DNA of 64,000 nt from DYIU01 sp038326775 (GTDB taxonomy: Bacteria; Actinomycetota; Geothermincolia; Fen-727; Anoxymicrobiaceae), in the NCBI GenBank assembly GCA_038326775.1, contig JBBQKJ010000004.1:1-64000 (forward strand). The letters run 5' to 3'. The first letter of the stretch is position 1; each line of letters begins with the position of its first letter. The position numbers and the translations under genes were made by a program. Under the pieces are notes generated by a model. It searched no databases and was not told where the DNA came from. It worked only from the letters and a program-made list of their open reading frames with translations. Below, in pieces: positions 26,068 to 34,546 of the stretch.

Positions 26068-27042
26068 TTGAAGGTCCTGTTAACAGACGCGTCGGGAATG
26101 CTCGGAAGCTGCCTTGCCGCCCACCTGCTGGAGAGCGGTTTCAGCGTTCGCGCCCTCCTCGACCCGGCCGAAGAGGCGCCGTTGCTGAACGGCCTCCCCC
26201 TGGAGCGCGCGCCCGGCCGGGTGCTCGACCCCGAATCCGTTCAGGCCGCGCTCGAAGGCGCGCAGGCTGTCTTTCACTGCGCTTCGGCCGGCCGATACTG
26301 GCCTCTCCGCCCGGGCGCACTTCGCGCCGGAACCGTTGAAGGCACCCGCAACGTGCTGGTGGCCATGTCGCGGGCCGGCATCGATAAGCTGGTACACCTG
26401 GGCTCCGCGTTCTCGTTCGGGGCCGGAACCCTCGAGGAGCCTGGAACGGAGGAGACCCCTTACGATGGGGAGAGGTTCGGCATGGCCTGCCTCGACTCGA
26501 CGCGCGCCGCCCAGGAGCTGGTCATGCGGTACGGCGAAAGCGGAAAGTTGCGCTGCGTGGTCATCAACCCGACCCTTATGATCGGGGCCGGCGCCGGCCC
26601 CGAGGAGCCCCTGACGGCGCTCCTGCGTTATGCGTCCTCGGGGCACAAGGTTTTTCCCCCGGGCGGCGTGAACGCGGTCGCCGTCGCCGATGTGGCCGCG
26701 GCCGCCCTCAAGGCCCTCGGGCGCGGCCGGCCTGGGCACTGCTATATCGTCGGGGGAGAAAACGTGTCATACCGGGAGCTGCTGGCGAAGCTCGCCGCGG
26801 CGCTCGGGGTTCCCGCTCCGTCACGCGCCGCCGGCGGAACAGGGCTGATGGCCCGGGGCCTTACCGATTCCATCCGCGGGAGGCTGACCGGAGCCGTGCC
26901 CGCCATGACAGGCGGGCTGGCCCGCCTCGCCGCGGCCACGCTCTACTACAGCGGCGAGAAAGCGGCCGGCCAGCTGGAGTACGCACCCGGCCCGCTCGAC
27001 CCGGCCATCGAATCGGCCTGCCACTGGCTCGAGAGGCGCTGA
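26068..27042 (+). CDS. Extended SDR / NAD-dependent epimerase-like protein with altered catalytic motif
   Basis: A 324-residue Rossmann-fold protein of the 3-beta-HSD/dihydroflavonol-reductase-like branch. The N-terminal nucleotide motif is TDASGMLGSCLAAHL instead of the usual TGxxGxxG, and HLGSAFSFGAG corresponds to the active-site Ser strand. The region where YxxxK is expected reads ACLDSTRAAQELVMRYG, so the tyrosine is missing and the lysine is replaced by arginine. VVINPTLMIGAG and the downstream NVSYRELLAKLA are family-typical. It may be non-catalytic or bind a ligand differently. It starts at TTG 26068 with AAGGAG seven bases upstream, directly after the zinc-ribbon gene. Confidence 0.75.
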   Translation: MKVLLTDASGMLGSCLAAHLLESGFSVRALLDPAEEAPLLNGLPLERAPGRVLDPESVQAALEGAQAVFHCASAGRYWPLRPGALRAGTVEGTRNVLVAMSRAGIDKLVHLGSAFSFGAGTLEEPGTEETPYDGERFGMACLDSTRAAQELVMRYGESGKLRCVVINPTLMIGAGAGPEEPLTALLRYASSGHKVFPPGGVNAVAVADVAAAALKALGRGRPGHCYIVGGENVSYRELLAKLAAALGVPAPSRAAGGTGLMARGLTDSIRGRLTGAVPAMTGGLARLAAATLYYSGEKAAGQLEYAPGPLDPAIESACHWLERR

Positions 27043-27174
27043 ACCCGCCGGGCCCCGACCCCACTTAGATGAATGTTAAGGCCTTGAGAACTGTGCTAAC
27101 ATCTCTGGCGGAGTCTCTGACCGGATTGTTTTCGTTGTATATAGCGCTTGACCGTGTCACGAAAGGAGCTTGCC

Positions 27175-28281
27175 ATGAGCAAGCAGCTCAAGCTCGTGCT
27201 GGTGGTCCTGCTGGCAGTCCTGACCGCGGCGTCCGGGGTCCTCTTCCTTGTCGCCGCGACCGCCGGGGGCACGGCTTATGACCCCGCAAAGGTCAGGCTC
27301 GACGTCAAGCTGATCACGCGTGAGGAGATAGTAACCGCCGCCTTTAAGACATACGGCGACGACACCCAGGACATGTGGGTGGCCAAGACCCTCATCAGGA
27401 ACACCGGGAAGATGCCCGTCTACGACTTCAAGATATCGTACAAGGTGGGCGACCTTACCGACTGGACCAGCGGGGAGGAGTATCCGGAGATAAGGCCTCA
27501 GCAGACGGTGCGAGACTACTGCTGGCCGAACCTGGACGAGGAGCGAATCAAGGCCATAACCACGAAGACCCCCGTCGAGCTGGTTATGAAGTACGAATAC
27601 CGCGGCTTGAGCAAGCCGGTCCAGGACTTCCAGAAGTTGTTCCTGCTCGGCAGGAACGACTTTGTTTTTTCGAGCCTGCCGGAAAAGGACCGCCTCACCT
27701 TCGCCGATGACTTTGACAACTACCGGTTCATAGCAGCGTTCATCACCCCTAACGAAAACACGACCAAGTCGTTCGCCAACACGATAGGCGGCGGGCTCGA
27801 GACGCGCGCCAGCGACGAAGACGCTCTGGAGGCGTTCCAGAGGTGCTTCGATGCCCTTCGAGCCCAGGGGGTCAAGTACATCATGGAGCCCGAGGCGTTC
27901 TGGGCGGGCTCGGCCGCACAGTACGTGCAGTACCCCAGTGAGACAATAGAGCGAAAGTCAGGGACATGCCTCGACCTGGCCGTGGCAATGAGCGCGCTGA
28001 TGGAGGCCATAGGGGTCAAGTCTTACGTGGCGCTCATACCCGGCCACGCGATACCGCTGGTCACGCTCCCCGAGAGCGGCGACCTCTACGCCATCGAGTC
28101 CACGTTCATCGATAAGGATTACGCGCTTGACAAGCACGGTGACGCGGTCTCGCCCGAAGTGAGCTCAGACGAATGCATCTCGATTGCGAGCGACGAGATC
28201 AGCCAGGCGCAGGATGACGGACAGATAGTCATGATCGACCCGGGCTACTGGTGGAAAGCGGGGGTGATGCCGGCGTGGTAA
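27175..28281 (+). CDS. Exported transglutaminase-like protein
   Basis: A 368-residue protein with an N-terminal signal anchor (about residues 5-28, LKLVLVVLLAVLTAASGVLF). The first half (30-200) is a beta-rich extracytoplasmic domain. The second half is a transglutaminase-like fold with the nucleophile in KSGTCLDLAVAMSALMEAIG, the histidine in LIPGHAIPLV and an acidic residue in YAIEST. It may act as a protease or crosslinker, or only bind. ATG 27175 follows AAAGGAGCTTGCC. It overlaps the start of the next gene, so the two are translationally coupled and probably work together at the envelope. Confidence 0.72.
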   Translation: MSKQLKLVLVVLLAVLTAASGVLFLVAATAGGTAYDPAKVRLDVKLITREEIVTAAFKTYGDDTQDMWVAKTLIRNTGKMPVYDFKISYKVGDLTDWTSGEEYPEIRPQQTVRDYCWPNLDEERIKAITTKTPVELVMKYEYRGLSKPVQDFQKLFLLGRNDFVFSSLPEKDRLTFADDFDNYRFIAAFITPNENTTKSFANTIGGGLETRASDEDALEAFQRCFDALRAQGVKYIMEPEAFWAGSAAQYVQYPSETIERKSGTCLDLAVAMSALMEAIGVKSYVALIPGHAIPLVTLPESGDLYAIESTFIDKDYALDKHGDAVSPEVSSDECISIASDEISQAQDDGQIVMIDPGYWWKAGVMPAW

Positions 28282-29141
28282 GAACAAAGAAAAAGCTCGG
28301 GATCGGCGTCGCGATATCGTTGTTCCTGCTCGCGACGCTCCTGCTGGCCGGCGCGGGCCTGGCCCGGGAGGCCGAGAAACCCACCATCAACGAGGTGTAC
28401 AAGGTCACCATCAACGAAGTGGGCGACGGGCGCATCGTCGACACGATGAAGTACGGCAAGGACGACTACGCGGCCATAAAGAAGGTCGAGAAGAAAAACC
28501 GCGGCTTTCTGACCAGGAGGTTCAAAACCGACGACAACACCGGCGAGCTGATCGACTTCAAGACCGACCTGGACGACTCGAGCCACTCGGTGGTTATCAA
28601 CTACGACAAGCCCGGCTTCGCATACAACAACAAGGGCGTGTTCGCCGTCTACGGCATGACCGAAAAACCCAAGGACAACAAGGGCAAGACTTTCACCTTC
28701 GAGGAGAAATCGACCATCAACAGCGAGTTTACCCTCTTCACCGACCAGGTCATCCTTACAAAGACGATAATCGAGCTCCCCGAGGCCGCGAGCAACCCCC
28801 GCTACGACGCCGAGGAGAAAGCGATACTCTACGACATGCCCCCGGCCGCCACGCAGCTCGGTTTCTTCAACGAGAACAAATGCCTTCTATCCGTGGTCTT
28901 CGGCCTGTTGACACTCGCGTTCGCGGGCGCGCTCGCCTTCGTCGCCAGGCGCAAGCCCACCGTGGCACCCGAGGCGGTTGGCACCCCGGTGACGGGCGGG
29001 CCCTCACTCGCGGCCGCGCCGCCACCAGTGCAACCGGAGGCCGGGGCGCCGGCAGGAGAAACACCGGGGTTCTGCAGAAAGTGCGGGGCGCCGATGGCTG
29101 AAGGGAAGACATTCTGCACCAAATGCGGGGCTCACGTCTAG
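28275..29141 (+). CDS. Membrane protein with extracytoplasmic domain and C-terminal zinc ribbon
   Basis: A 288-residue protein I cannot assign to a named family. It has a signal anchor (about 8-30), an extracytoplasmic domain of about 180 residues rich in Lys, Asp and beta strands, a second membrane helix (near 210-232, LLSVVFGLLTLAFAGALAFV), a Pro/Ala linker and a C-terminal zinc ribbon, CRKCGAPMAEGKTFCTKCG. The topology places the ribbon in the cytoplasm. GTG 28275 overlaps the stop of the transglutaminase-like gene (28279-28281), and GGGGTGAT precedes it. Pairing with the secreted transglutaminase-like protein suggests a receptor or scaffold. Confidence 0.65.
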   Translation: MVRTKKKLGIGVAISLFLLATLLLAGAGLAREAEKPTINEVYKVTINEVGDGRIVDTMKYGKDDYAAIKKVEKKNRGFLTRRFKTDDNTGELIDFKTDLDDSSHSVVINYDKPGFAYNNKGVFAVYGMTEKPKDNKGKTFTFEEKSTINSEFTLFTDQVILTKTIIELPEAASNPRYDAEEKAILYDMPPAATQLGFFNENKCLLSVVFGLLTLAFAGALAFVARRKPTVAPEAVGTPVTGGPSLAAAPPPVQPEAGAPAGETPGFCRKCGAPMAEGKTFCTKCGAHV

Positions 29142-29242
29142 AACAGTGGGGCGGGGGCGTGTCCGGCTCCGGCCGCGCTGTCTTTCCCGGCTCGAGATGC
29201 GGCGTGGTGCGACAGTTTCATGATGAAGTTTCGTCAATACTC

Positions 29243-29271
29243 TTGACAATTATTGCCAGTTAGCATACAAT
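29243..29271 (+). promoter_or_regulatory. Strong sigma-70-type promoter for the veg-like gene
   Basis: A perfect TTGACA (29243-29248) and TACAAT (29266-29271) with 17-base spacing lie 46 bases before the TTG start codon. Confidence 0.85.
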
Positions 29272-29316
29272 GATTTCGCCTCCTTTTTGCCCGTTTCGAC
29301 GTTGGAAGGTGAAGAT

Positions 29317-29607
29317 TTGAGAAACTCCGAGCCACTGCAGATGAATGTCATGCAAAGAATCCGGGAAGACCTGAACGAGTGCGTCGGCGCCAGGCTGAAG
29401 GTCCGGGCCAACAAAGGACGCAAGATCGTCATCGAGAACATGGCCGTCCTCGAGGAGACCTACCCGCATGTCTTCGTGGTGAGGGTAGAGGCCAAGGCCT
29501 CCCCCAGCCAGCGGGTATCCTACAGCTACGCCGATATTATCACCAAGACCGTGGAGCTCTCTCACCACGAGACCGACGAGGCCCTGTTCAACTGGCTCAA
29601 CTCCTAG
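29317..29607 (+). CDS. veg: Veg-family protein (DUF1021)
   Basis: A 96-residue protein closely resembling the Veg family: MQRIREDLNECVGARLKVRA, NKGRKIVIENMAVLEETYPHVFVV and the closing SYSYADIITKTVEL are diagnostic. Veg proteins are small, abundant and linked to biofilm and germination control in Firmicutes, but the molecular role is unsettled. TTG 29317 is chosen because GGAAGGTGA lies just upstream; ATG 29341 is an alternative. It has a near-consensus promoter and a textbook terminator, so it is a short, strongly expressed single-gene transcript. Confidence 0.85.
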   Translation: MRNSEPLQMNVMQRIREDLNECVGARLKVRANKGRKIVIENMAVLEETYPHVFVVRVEAKASPSQRVSYSYADIITKTVELSHHETDEALFNWLNS

Positions 29608-29625
29608 GAAAGACCGGTCGACCTC

Positions 29626-29660
29626 AGCGGCGCTCTCAACGGGCGCCGCTTTTCTTTTCT
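29626..29660 (+). terminator. Intrinsic terminator after veg
   Basis: AGCGGCGC (29626-29633) pairs with GCGCCGCT (29643-29650), and is followed by the T-rich TTTTCTTTTCT. This is a clear factor-independent terminator. Confidence 0.9.
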
Positions 29661-29687
29661 CTTTCCTTGACTGCCGCGGCCGGACAT

Positions 29688-29717
29688 TTGCCCGGCTTTC
29701 CGCTCGCGGGATAGAAT
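29688..29717 (+). promoter_or_regulatory. Promoter for the acetyl-CoA acetyltransferase gene
   Basis: TTGCCC (29688-29693) and TAGAAT (29712-29717) with 18-base spacing lie 69 bases before the GTG start. Confidence 0.6.
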
Positions 29718-29785
29718 ACAGCGGGCGCGAGCCGTCCATCGAGACTGCTCTGCCATCAATATACATTTGCGACAAGGAGGCGCCA

Positions 29786-30964
29786 GTGGAAAACGTGGTA
29801 ATCGTGGCCGGAGCAAGGACGGCTTTCGGGACGTTCGGCGGTTCGCTCAAGAACGTGACGCCGACCAGGCTGGCGACCGTGGTCGTCGAGGAAGTGCTCA
29901 GCCGGGCCGGGATATCGGGCGACAAGGTCGACGAGGTGATCTTCGGGCAGGTCATCACGCGCACCGATGAGAACAACCTCGTCTCCCGCTGCGCCGCTCT
30001 GGCCGCGGGGATACCCGACGAGGTGCCCGCGCACTCGGTCATCCGCGGCTGCGGCTCGGGCATGCAGTCTATCTTCGCCGGCGCGCGGCAGATAATGCTC
30101 GGGGAGGACCAGGTCATCCTTGCCGGTGGAGTGGAGAACATGAGCATGGCCCCTTACCTCTCCCAGGACACTCGTTACGGCGCCAGGATGCGCGACTCGA
30201 AGCTCGTGGACAGTCTCTGGCAGGTCCTGCACGACCCCCACACCGGGCAGATAATGGGACAGACAGCCGAGAACATCGCCGAGCGCCACGGCATCAAAAG
30301 GCAGGAGCAGGACGAGCACGCGTTTCGCTCAAACCAGAAGGCGCTGGAGGCCATCGCCGGGGGCAAGCTCAAACCCCAGATCGTCCCGATAGAGGTCAAG
30401 GACCGCAAGACCACCCGCGTTTTCGACACCGATGAGCATCCAAAGGACACCACGCTCGAGCAACTGGGCAAGCTGCCCACGGCATTCAAGGAGGGAGGCT
30501 CGGTGACGGCCGGCAACGCCTCCGGTATAAATGACGGCGCCTCCGCCGTCGTCCTGATGTCTGAGTCGCGCGCCAGGGCCGAAGGGCTCACTCCGCTGGC
30601 CAGGATAGTCTCCTTCGCCGCCGCCGGCTGCCCCCCCGAGTACATGGGTTACGGGCCGGTGCCCTCCTCCAAGAAGGCCCTGGAGCGCGCCGGGATGAAG
30701 GTCGACGACATAGAGTTGTGGGAGATAAACGAGGCGTTTTCCGCCCAGTACCTTTACTGCGAGCGCGAGTTGGGTGTCGACCCGGACAGGACCAACATCT
30801 GGGGCGGGGCCGTCGCCTTCGGCCACCCGGTCGGGGCGACCGGCAACAGGCTGGTCATCACCATGATAGAGGCGCTGAGGGACCGCGACGCGACGGTGGG
30901 CCTCTCCACGATGTGCATAGGCGGCGGGCAGGGCACCGCCATAATACTCGAGCGCCTGAGCTGA
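29786..30964 (+). CDS. Acetyl-CoA C-acetyltransferase (thiolase)
   Basis: A 392-residue thiolase-superfamily enzyme. Active-site elements are the cysteine in RGCGSGMQSIF, the histidine in FGHPVGATGNR and the second cysteine in TMCIGGGQG. NEAFSAQYLYCERELG is also typical. It probably condenses or cleaves acetoacetyl-CoA or longer acyl-CoAs; it is about as long as the fadA product but belongs to a different sub-branch (GATG rather than ASSG at the histidine). It starts at GTG 29786 after AAGGAGGCGCCA. The gene stands alone, with its own promoter, and ends one base before the long type I palindrome that separates it from the convergent transglutaminase gene. Confidence 0.9.
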   Translation: MENVVIVAGARTAFGTFGGSLKNVTPTRLATVVVEEVLSRAGISGDKVDEVIFGQVITRTDENNLVSRCAALAAGIPDEVPAHSVIRGCGSGMQSIFAGARQIMLGEDQVILAGGVENMSMAPYLSQDTRYGARMRDSKLVDSLWQVLHDPHTGQIMGQTAENIAERHGIKRQEQDEHAFRSNQKALEAIAGGKLKPQIVPIEVKDRKTTRVFDTDEHPKDTTLEQLGKLPTAFKEGGSVTAGNASGINDGASAVVLMSESRARAEGLTPLARIVSFAAAGCPPEYMGYGPVPSSKKALERAGMKVDDIELWEINEAFSAQYLYCERELGVDPDRTNIWGGAVAFGHPVGATGNRLVITMIEALRDRDATVGLSTMCIGGGQGTAIILERLS

Positions 30965-30965
30965 C

Positions 30966-31062
30966 ATTCATCCTGGGGTCAGACACCATGACATGAATTT
31001 GCAGCTGCCTTCGGATGTTTCGGATAGTAATTCATGTCATGGTGCCTGACCCCAGGATGAAT
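30966..31062. repeat. Type I palindromic repeat between convergent genes
   Basis: Arms 30966-30999 and 31029-31062 form a 34-bp inverted repeat with a single mismatch, containing CTGGGGTCAGACACCATG. The 29-base loop matches that of the copy at 3583-3657 (GCTGCC, CGGATGT, TCGGATA). It fills the gap between a + strand thiolase stop (30964) and the - strand transglutaminase stop (TTA, 31062-31064), sharing base 31062 with the latter. It could act as a bidirectional terminator. Confidence 0.9.
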
Positions 31063-33236
31063 TAGTGCCCTAACGCTTTCTCGACATCGCTGACCGCGCT
31101 GACGAGTGCCGCCAGGTCGTCTTCGGAAGGCTCCCTGGCGAAGCGCACCCTGTTGAACAGGCCCGCCGCCCGCGCGGTTAGGTTCAGCCCCAGGCGCCGG
31201 TCCGCCTCGCGTCCGTACTCCACCGGGGCCTGCGAGGGCCTCCTCGGCACGCCAGCCAGCTCCAGCGCCTCGGCCATGCGGGCAAACGCCCGGTAAGCCG
31301 TCTCGCGCGGGCCGGCATCACGGCCTGGACCGGCGGGCGCCCTCGCGTTCGGCGGCTTCTTCCGCTTCAGGAGAGCGGCGGCGGCGAGGAGGGCCGCGAG
31401 CCCCAGCAGCCAGGGCCAGAACCTGCTGAAGAATGCCGCTGTTCCGTCCACCGCCCACTTCGCAGCGTTCCATATTGCTCTGCGGTAACCTGCGGGAAAG
31501 ACGCGCGACAGCGTTCGGCCGATGCTTCGCAGGAGCGTGAAGCCGGCCCACGTGGTGTTCCTCTGCTGAAGGGTGAACGGCTCGGACCAGCCGGGCGTGG
31601 GGTCGAAAGGCACCCACCCGAACACCGGAAAGTAGACCTCGACCCACGCGTGCGCGTCTCGCCCGCTCACCTCGTAATACCCGGTAAGGGCGTTGAACTC
31701 TCCGCTGTCGAACCCCACCGCGACCCTGGCCGGGATGCCCAGTGTCCTGCACATGACCGCCATCGTGGTCGCGAAGTGCTCGCAGAAACCCTTCTTCGCG
31801 TCGAATAGGAAGAACTCCGCGGTGTTCTGGTCGTTGCCCTGGCGCGGCGTGTCGAGGTCGTACGGGAAGTTGGCCTTGAGGTATTCGGATATGGCGTTGA
31901 CCTTGTCGTAATCGGTCGCCAGGCCCACCGTGACCTGCCGGGCCAGATCTGCCACCAGTGGAGACATCTCCGGCAGCTGGAGGAACCTCTCGCGAAGCCC
32001 CTCCGGGTAGGCGCCCCTGGCCTCCCTGAGCATGTCCGGCCCCACGTCGCTCACAGCTGAGACGACCGTGTAGATGAGCCCGGGGTCGAGCTGCATCGGC
32101 GTGAGCACCGTCAGAAGGGAATCGACCTTCAGCACCCTGGTGGGGAAGAAGACGTCGGCGGGGGCGTAAGCGGCGAAGAGGGTGTTGGGCAGCTTACTCT
32201 CTATGTAGAATGTCTGTACCAACTCCCTGGTCGCGAACCTGCCCGGCTCGCCGGGGTAACCGACCGTGAGCGGCAGCGAATCCGAGTTGATCTCCTCCAA
32301 CGCCTTCTTTGTGTCCGTGTTCTCCCACCCGTTGCCCAGGAAACGGTCGAAAGCGGTGGACCTCCAGTAGGCCGGCTCCGAGCTCCTGACCTTCATCACC
32401 GTTTCGTCCGCGGGGACTCCCCTGACCCTCAGGTCCATGAACTTGTTGAAGCCGAAGTAGGCCCTGGAGTTGAACGGCAGCGGTCTCGACGGGAACTTGT
32501 CGGGAAAGTCCTTGTAGCCCGGGTTCCTTATGAGCGCGTTGAAATCCCTCGGCATCGAGCTCGAGCGGGAGACGGGAAGGCTGTAGGAGTTGAAGCCTGG
32601 CAGGCGCGGCAGAGCCATGAAGAACGCGAGCGCCAGGGGCACCAGCACCACGCAGGTCAGGGCGAGCCTGACCCCGGGCGGCCTGCCGGTCCCGACCGCG
32701 GAGATGTCGGCCCGGGACCGCACCGCGGAGCGGTGGCCCAGAGATAGCGCTGTCAGCCCGCAGATGAAGAACGGGACGATGAGGTAAAGGAAGCCGTTGG
32801 AGATGCTGAGCGAGCCGGCGAACGCTATCAACACCGTGGCGCTTACCAGTGCGAAGTCGAGGTCGCGGCGCGCCGGCAGGTCGAACGAATGCAGGACCTG
32901 CAGCCAGAGGAAAAGCTTCACCAGCGGGTACCGCATGTCGTTGACCGATCCTCCAAGGTCCGTCCAGAAGAGCGCGAAGACCACCAGGAGCAGGACGCTC
33001 AGGATCATCTTGAGCAGCAGGTTGTCGCGGTTGCGCGAACGGTAGGAGAGGTACGAGCCGGCGACCACGCCCGCCATCACCGCGGCGCCGGAGAGCAGGC
33101 CGACCGCCCCGTACCTTACCGCGGCCAGAACGCTGATGAGCACAGTGACGGCAACCGACACCCTGAAGCTCTTCGAGTCTTCGGGGGTGTCGGCCCGGTT
33201 TATGACGCGGTAATACTCAATGGCTCGCTTAAACAT
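31062..33236 (-). CDS. Transglutaminase-core membrane protein (DUF3488 / TgpA-like)
   Basis: A 724-residue protein. The N-terminal 200 residues form about six membrane helices (DUF3488/TgpA-N). A large extracytoplasmic region contains the transglutaminase core, with cysteine in KGFCEHFATTMAVMCRTLG, histidine in RDAHAWVEVYF and aspartate in FDPTPGW. Another membrane helix lies near residue 600 (FWPWLLGLAALLAAAALL) and a C-terminal DUF4129-like cytoplasmic domain follows. TgpA-type proteins are thought to process envelope proteins. The start ATG overlaps the DUF58 gene by 37 bases. Together with DUF58 and MoxR it forms the conserved MoxR-DUF58-transglutaminase operon. Its stop touches the type I repeat. 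Confidence 0.92.
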   Translation of the reverse strand: MFKRAIEYYRVINRADTPEDSKSFRVSVAVTVLISVLAAVRYGAVGLLSGAAVMAGVVAGSYLSYRSRNRDNLLLKMILSVLLLVVFALFWTDLGGSVNDMRYPLVKLFLWLQVLHSFDLPARRDLDFALVSATVLIAFAGSLSISNGFLYLIVPFFICGLTALSLGHRSAVRSRADISAVGTGRPPGVRLALTCVVLVPLALAFFMALPRLPGFNSYSLPVSRSSSMPRDFNALIRNPGYKDFPDKFPSRPLPFNSRAYFGFNKFMDLRVRGVPADETVMKVRSSEPAYWRSTAFDRFLGNGWENTDTKKALEEINSDSLPLTVGYPGEPGRFATRELVQTFYIESKLPNTLFAAYAPADVFFPTRVLKVDSLLTVLTPMQLDPGLIYTVVSAVSDVGPDMLREARGAYPEGLRERFLQLPEMSPLVADLARQVTVGLATDYDKVNAISEYLKANFPYDLDTPRQGNDQNTAEFFLFDAKKGFCEHFATTMAVMCRTLGIPARVAVGFDSGEFNALTGYYEVSGRDAHAWVEVYFPVFGWVPFDPTPGWSEPFTLQQRNTTWAGFTLLRSIGRTLSRVFPAGYRRAIWNAAKWAVDGTAAFFSRFWPWLLGLAALLAAAALLKRKKPPNARAPAGPGRDAGPRETAYRAFARMAEALELAGVPRRPSQAPVEYGREADRRLGLNLTARAAGLFNRVRFAREPSEDDLAALVSAVSDVEKALGH

Positions 33237-34546
33237 GCGCCTATCTCCTGGCCGCTAGTCATCACGAAAAGGTTGACGCGGCGAGACGCCACCTTCTCAA
33301 GCCCTGCCACCTCCAGCAGGGAATCGCCCGTATCCCAGCCTTCGGCGTACGACCTGTCGAATACCACCACCAGCGTGGCGCCCTCGACATCGGGGACGGC
33401 CTCAATGACAGCGGCCAGGGAATCGCCCCGGGCGTTGGTGACGACGGCGACGGTCGAGCCGGGGACCAGCGCCGACCTGACGTGAGACATCGCCTCTTCC
33501 AGGCCGTTCCCGCCCACGGCGCTTTCCGGCCACTGGTACGGCGTGTAGGCGGCGAGCGCTTCCAGCCCTTCGTAGAGAGTGGCATCCCGGAGCACCTCGA
33601 AATCGCCGTCTCGCGGCACGATCAGGCGAGGCTTGCTCCCCATCGCCTCGTAGTAGTTCAGTATGGACGCGGCACACCTCAGCCCGTCCTCGAGGCTGTT
33701 GCACTCGGCGTCGCCGTGGGCCGGTTCGCCGAGCAGGACCACGAGCCCCGCGAACGGTCGGAACTCCTGCTGGTATTCCTTTACTATCAGCTCGCCCTGC
33801 CTGGCGCTCGACCTCCAGTGTATGTGCTTCAGCGAGTCGCCCCTTACGTACTCGCGGATGCCGTAATAGTCCTGCCCGATGCCCTTGCGGGACCACTCGA
33901 ACGAATCAAGAGGCGCGGCCATGCCGCGTGGCTCGAACGGGAAACTGGCCAGGGGAAACACCCCCGGATAGACGACGAGCGGGGCTTCGACGCGGAACGT
34001 GCGCGAGGACTCCGCGGCGCCGAAGACTCCGCCGGAGCTCACCTTGATGTCGGCTTCCCGGTACACGCCGCGCCGGGGAGCGGTCATCTCGTAGGCGACC
34101 TCCACCGCAGTGCCTAGCGCCACCCTCTCGACGGCGACGGTCCGGGAGTGCTCGCGGCCTTTCCTGTCCCCTGGACCCCTACGCGGCGTCGCGCCGGTCG
34201 CGGCGAGCTCCCTCATCTCGGCGCGGTGCTCTCGCGCTGACTCGGCGAACCTCCTCCTGGCGGGGCGCTCGAAGGCCATGTCCGTTATCGACAGGAAATA
34301 CCTGGTGAGCCTGCCGCTGTTGCCTATGCTCAGTTTGACCCGGAAAGGTTCGCCCTCGAACACCTCCGAGCGGCACTCCCTCGATATCTCGAGGCGGCGG
34401 TTGGCCAGACGGCCGGACAGCGCCCCCGCAACCACCAGGGAGAACAGAACGCTCGCCACGAGGTAAAGCCAGCCGGATTTGATGGTCGCGGCGACGAGGA
34501 GTAAGGCCACCGCGACGAGTGTCGTTACCAGGGCCCGGCGCTTCAA
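33200..34546 (-). CDS. DUF58 domain protein
   Basis: A 448-residue membrane-associated protein. Two N-terminal helices (about 5-45) are followed by a beta domain and the DUF58 signature IREYVRGDSLKHIHWRSSAR near residue 235, then a vWA-like C-terminal fold. DUF58 proteins accompany MoxR ATPases and are suspected partners in assembling envelope or redox complexes. The TTG start (34546) overlaps the moxR stop as TTGA, with GGAG just upstream, giving tight translational coupling. The downstream transglutaminase gene starts inside its 3' end. Confidence 0.9.
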   Translation of the reverse strand: MKRRALVTTLVAVALLLVAATIKSGWLYLVASVLFSLVVAGALSGRLANRRLEISRECRSEVFEGEPFRVKLSIGNSGRLTRYFLSITDMAFERPARRRFAESAREHRAEMRELAATGATPRRGPGDRKGREHSRTVAVERVALGTAVEVAYEMTAPRRGVYREADIKVSSGGVFGAAESSRTFRVEAPLVVYPGVFPLASFPFEPRGMAAPLDSFEWSRKGIGQDYYGIREYVRGDSLKHIHWRSSARQGELIVKEYQQEFRPFAGLVVLLGEPAHGDAECNSLEDGLRCAASILNYYEAMGSKPRLIVPRDGDFEVLRDATLYEGLEALAAYTPYQWPESAVGGNGLEEAMSHVRSALVPGSTVAVVTNARGDSLAAVIEAVPDVEGATLVVVFDRSYAEGWDTGDSLLEVAGLEKVASRRVNLFVMTSGQEIGACLSEPLSITAS

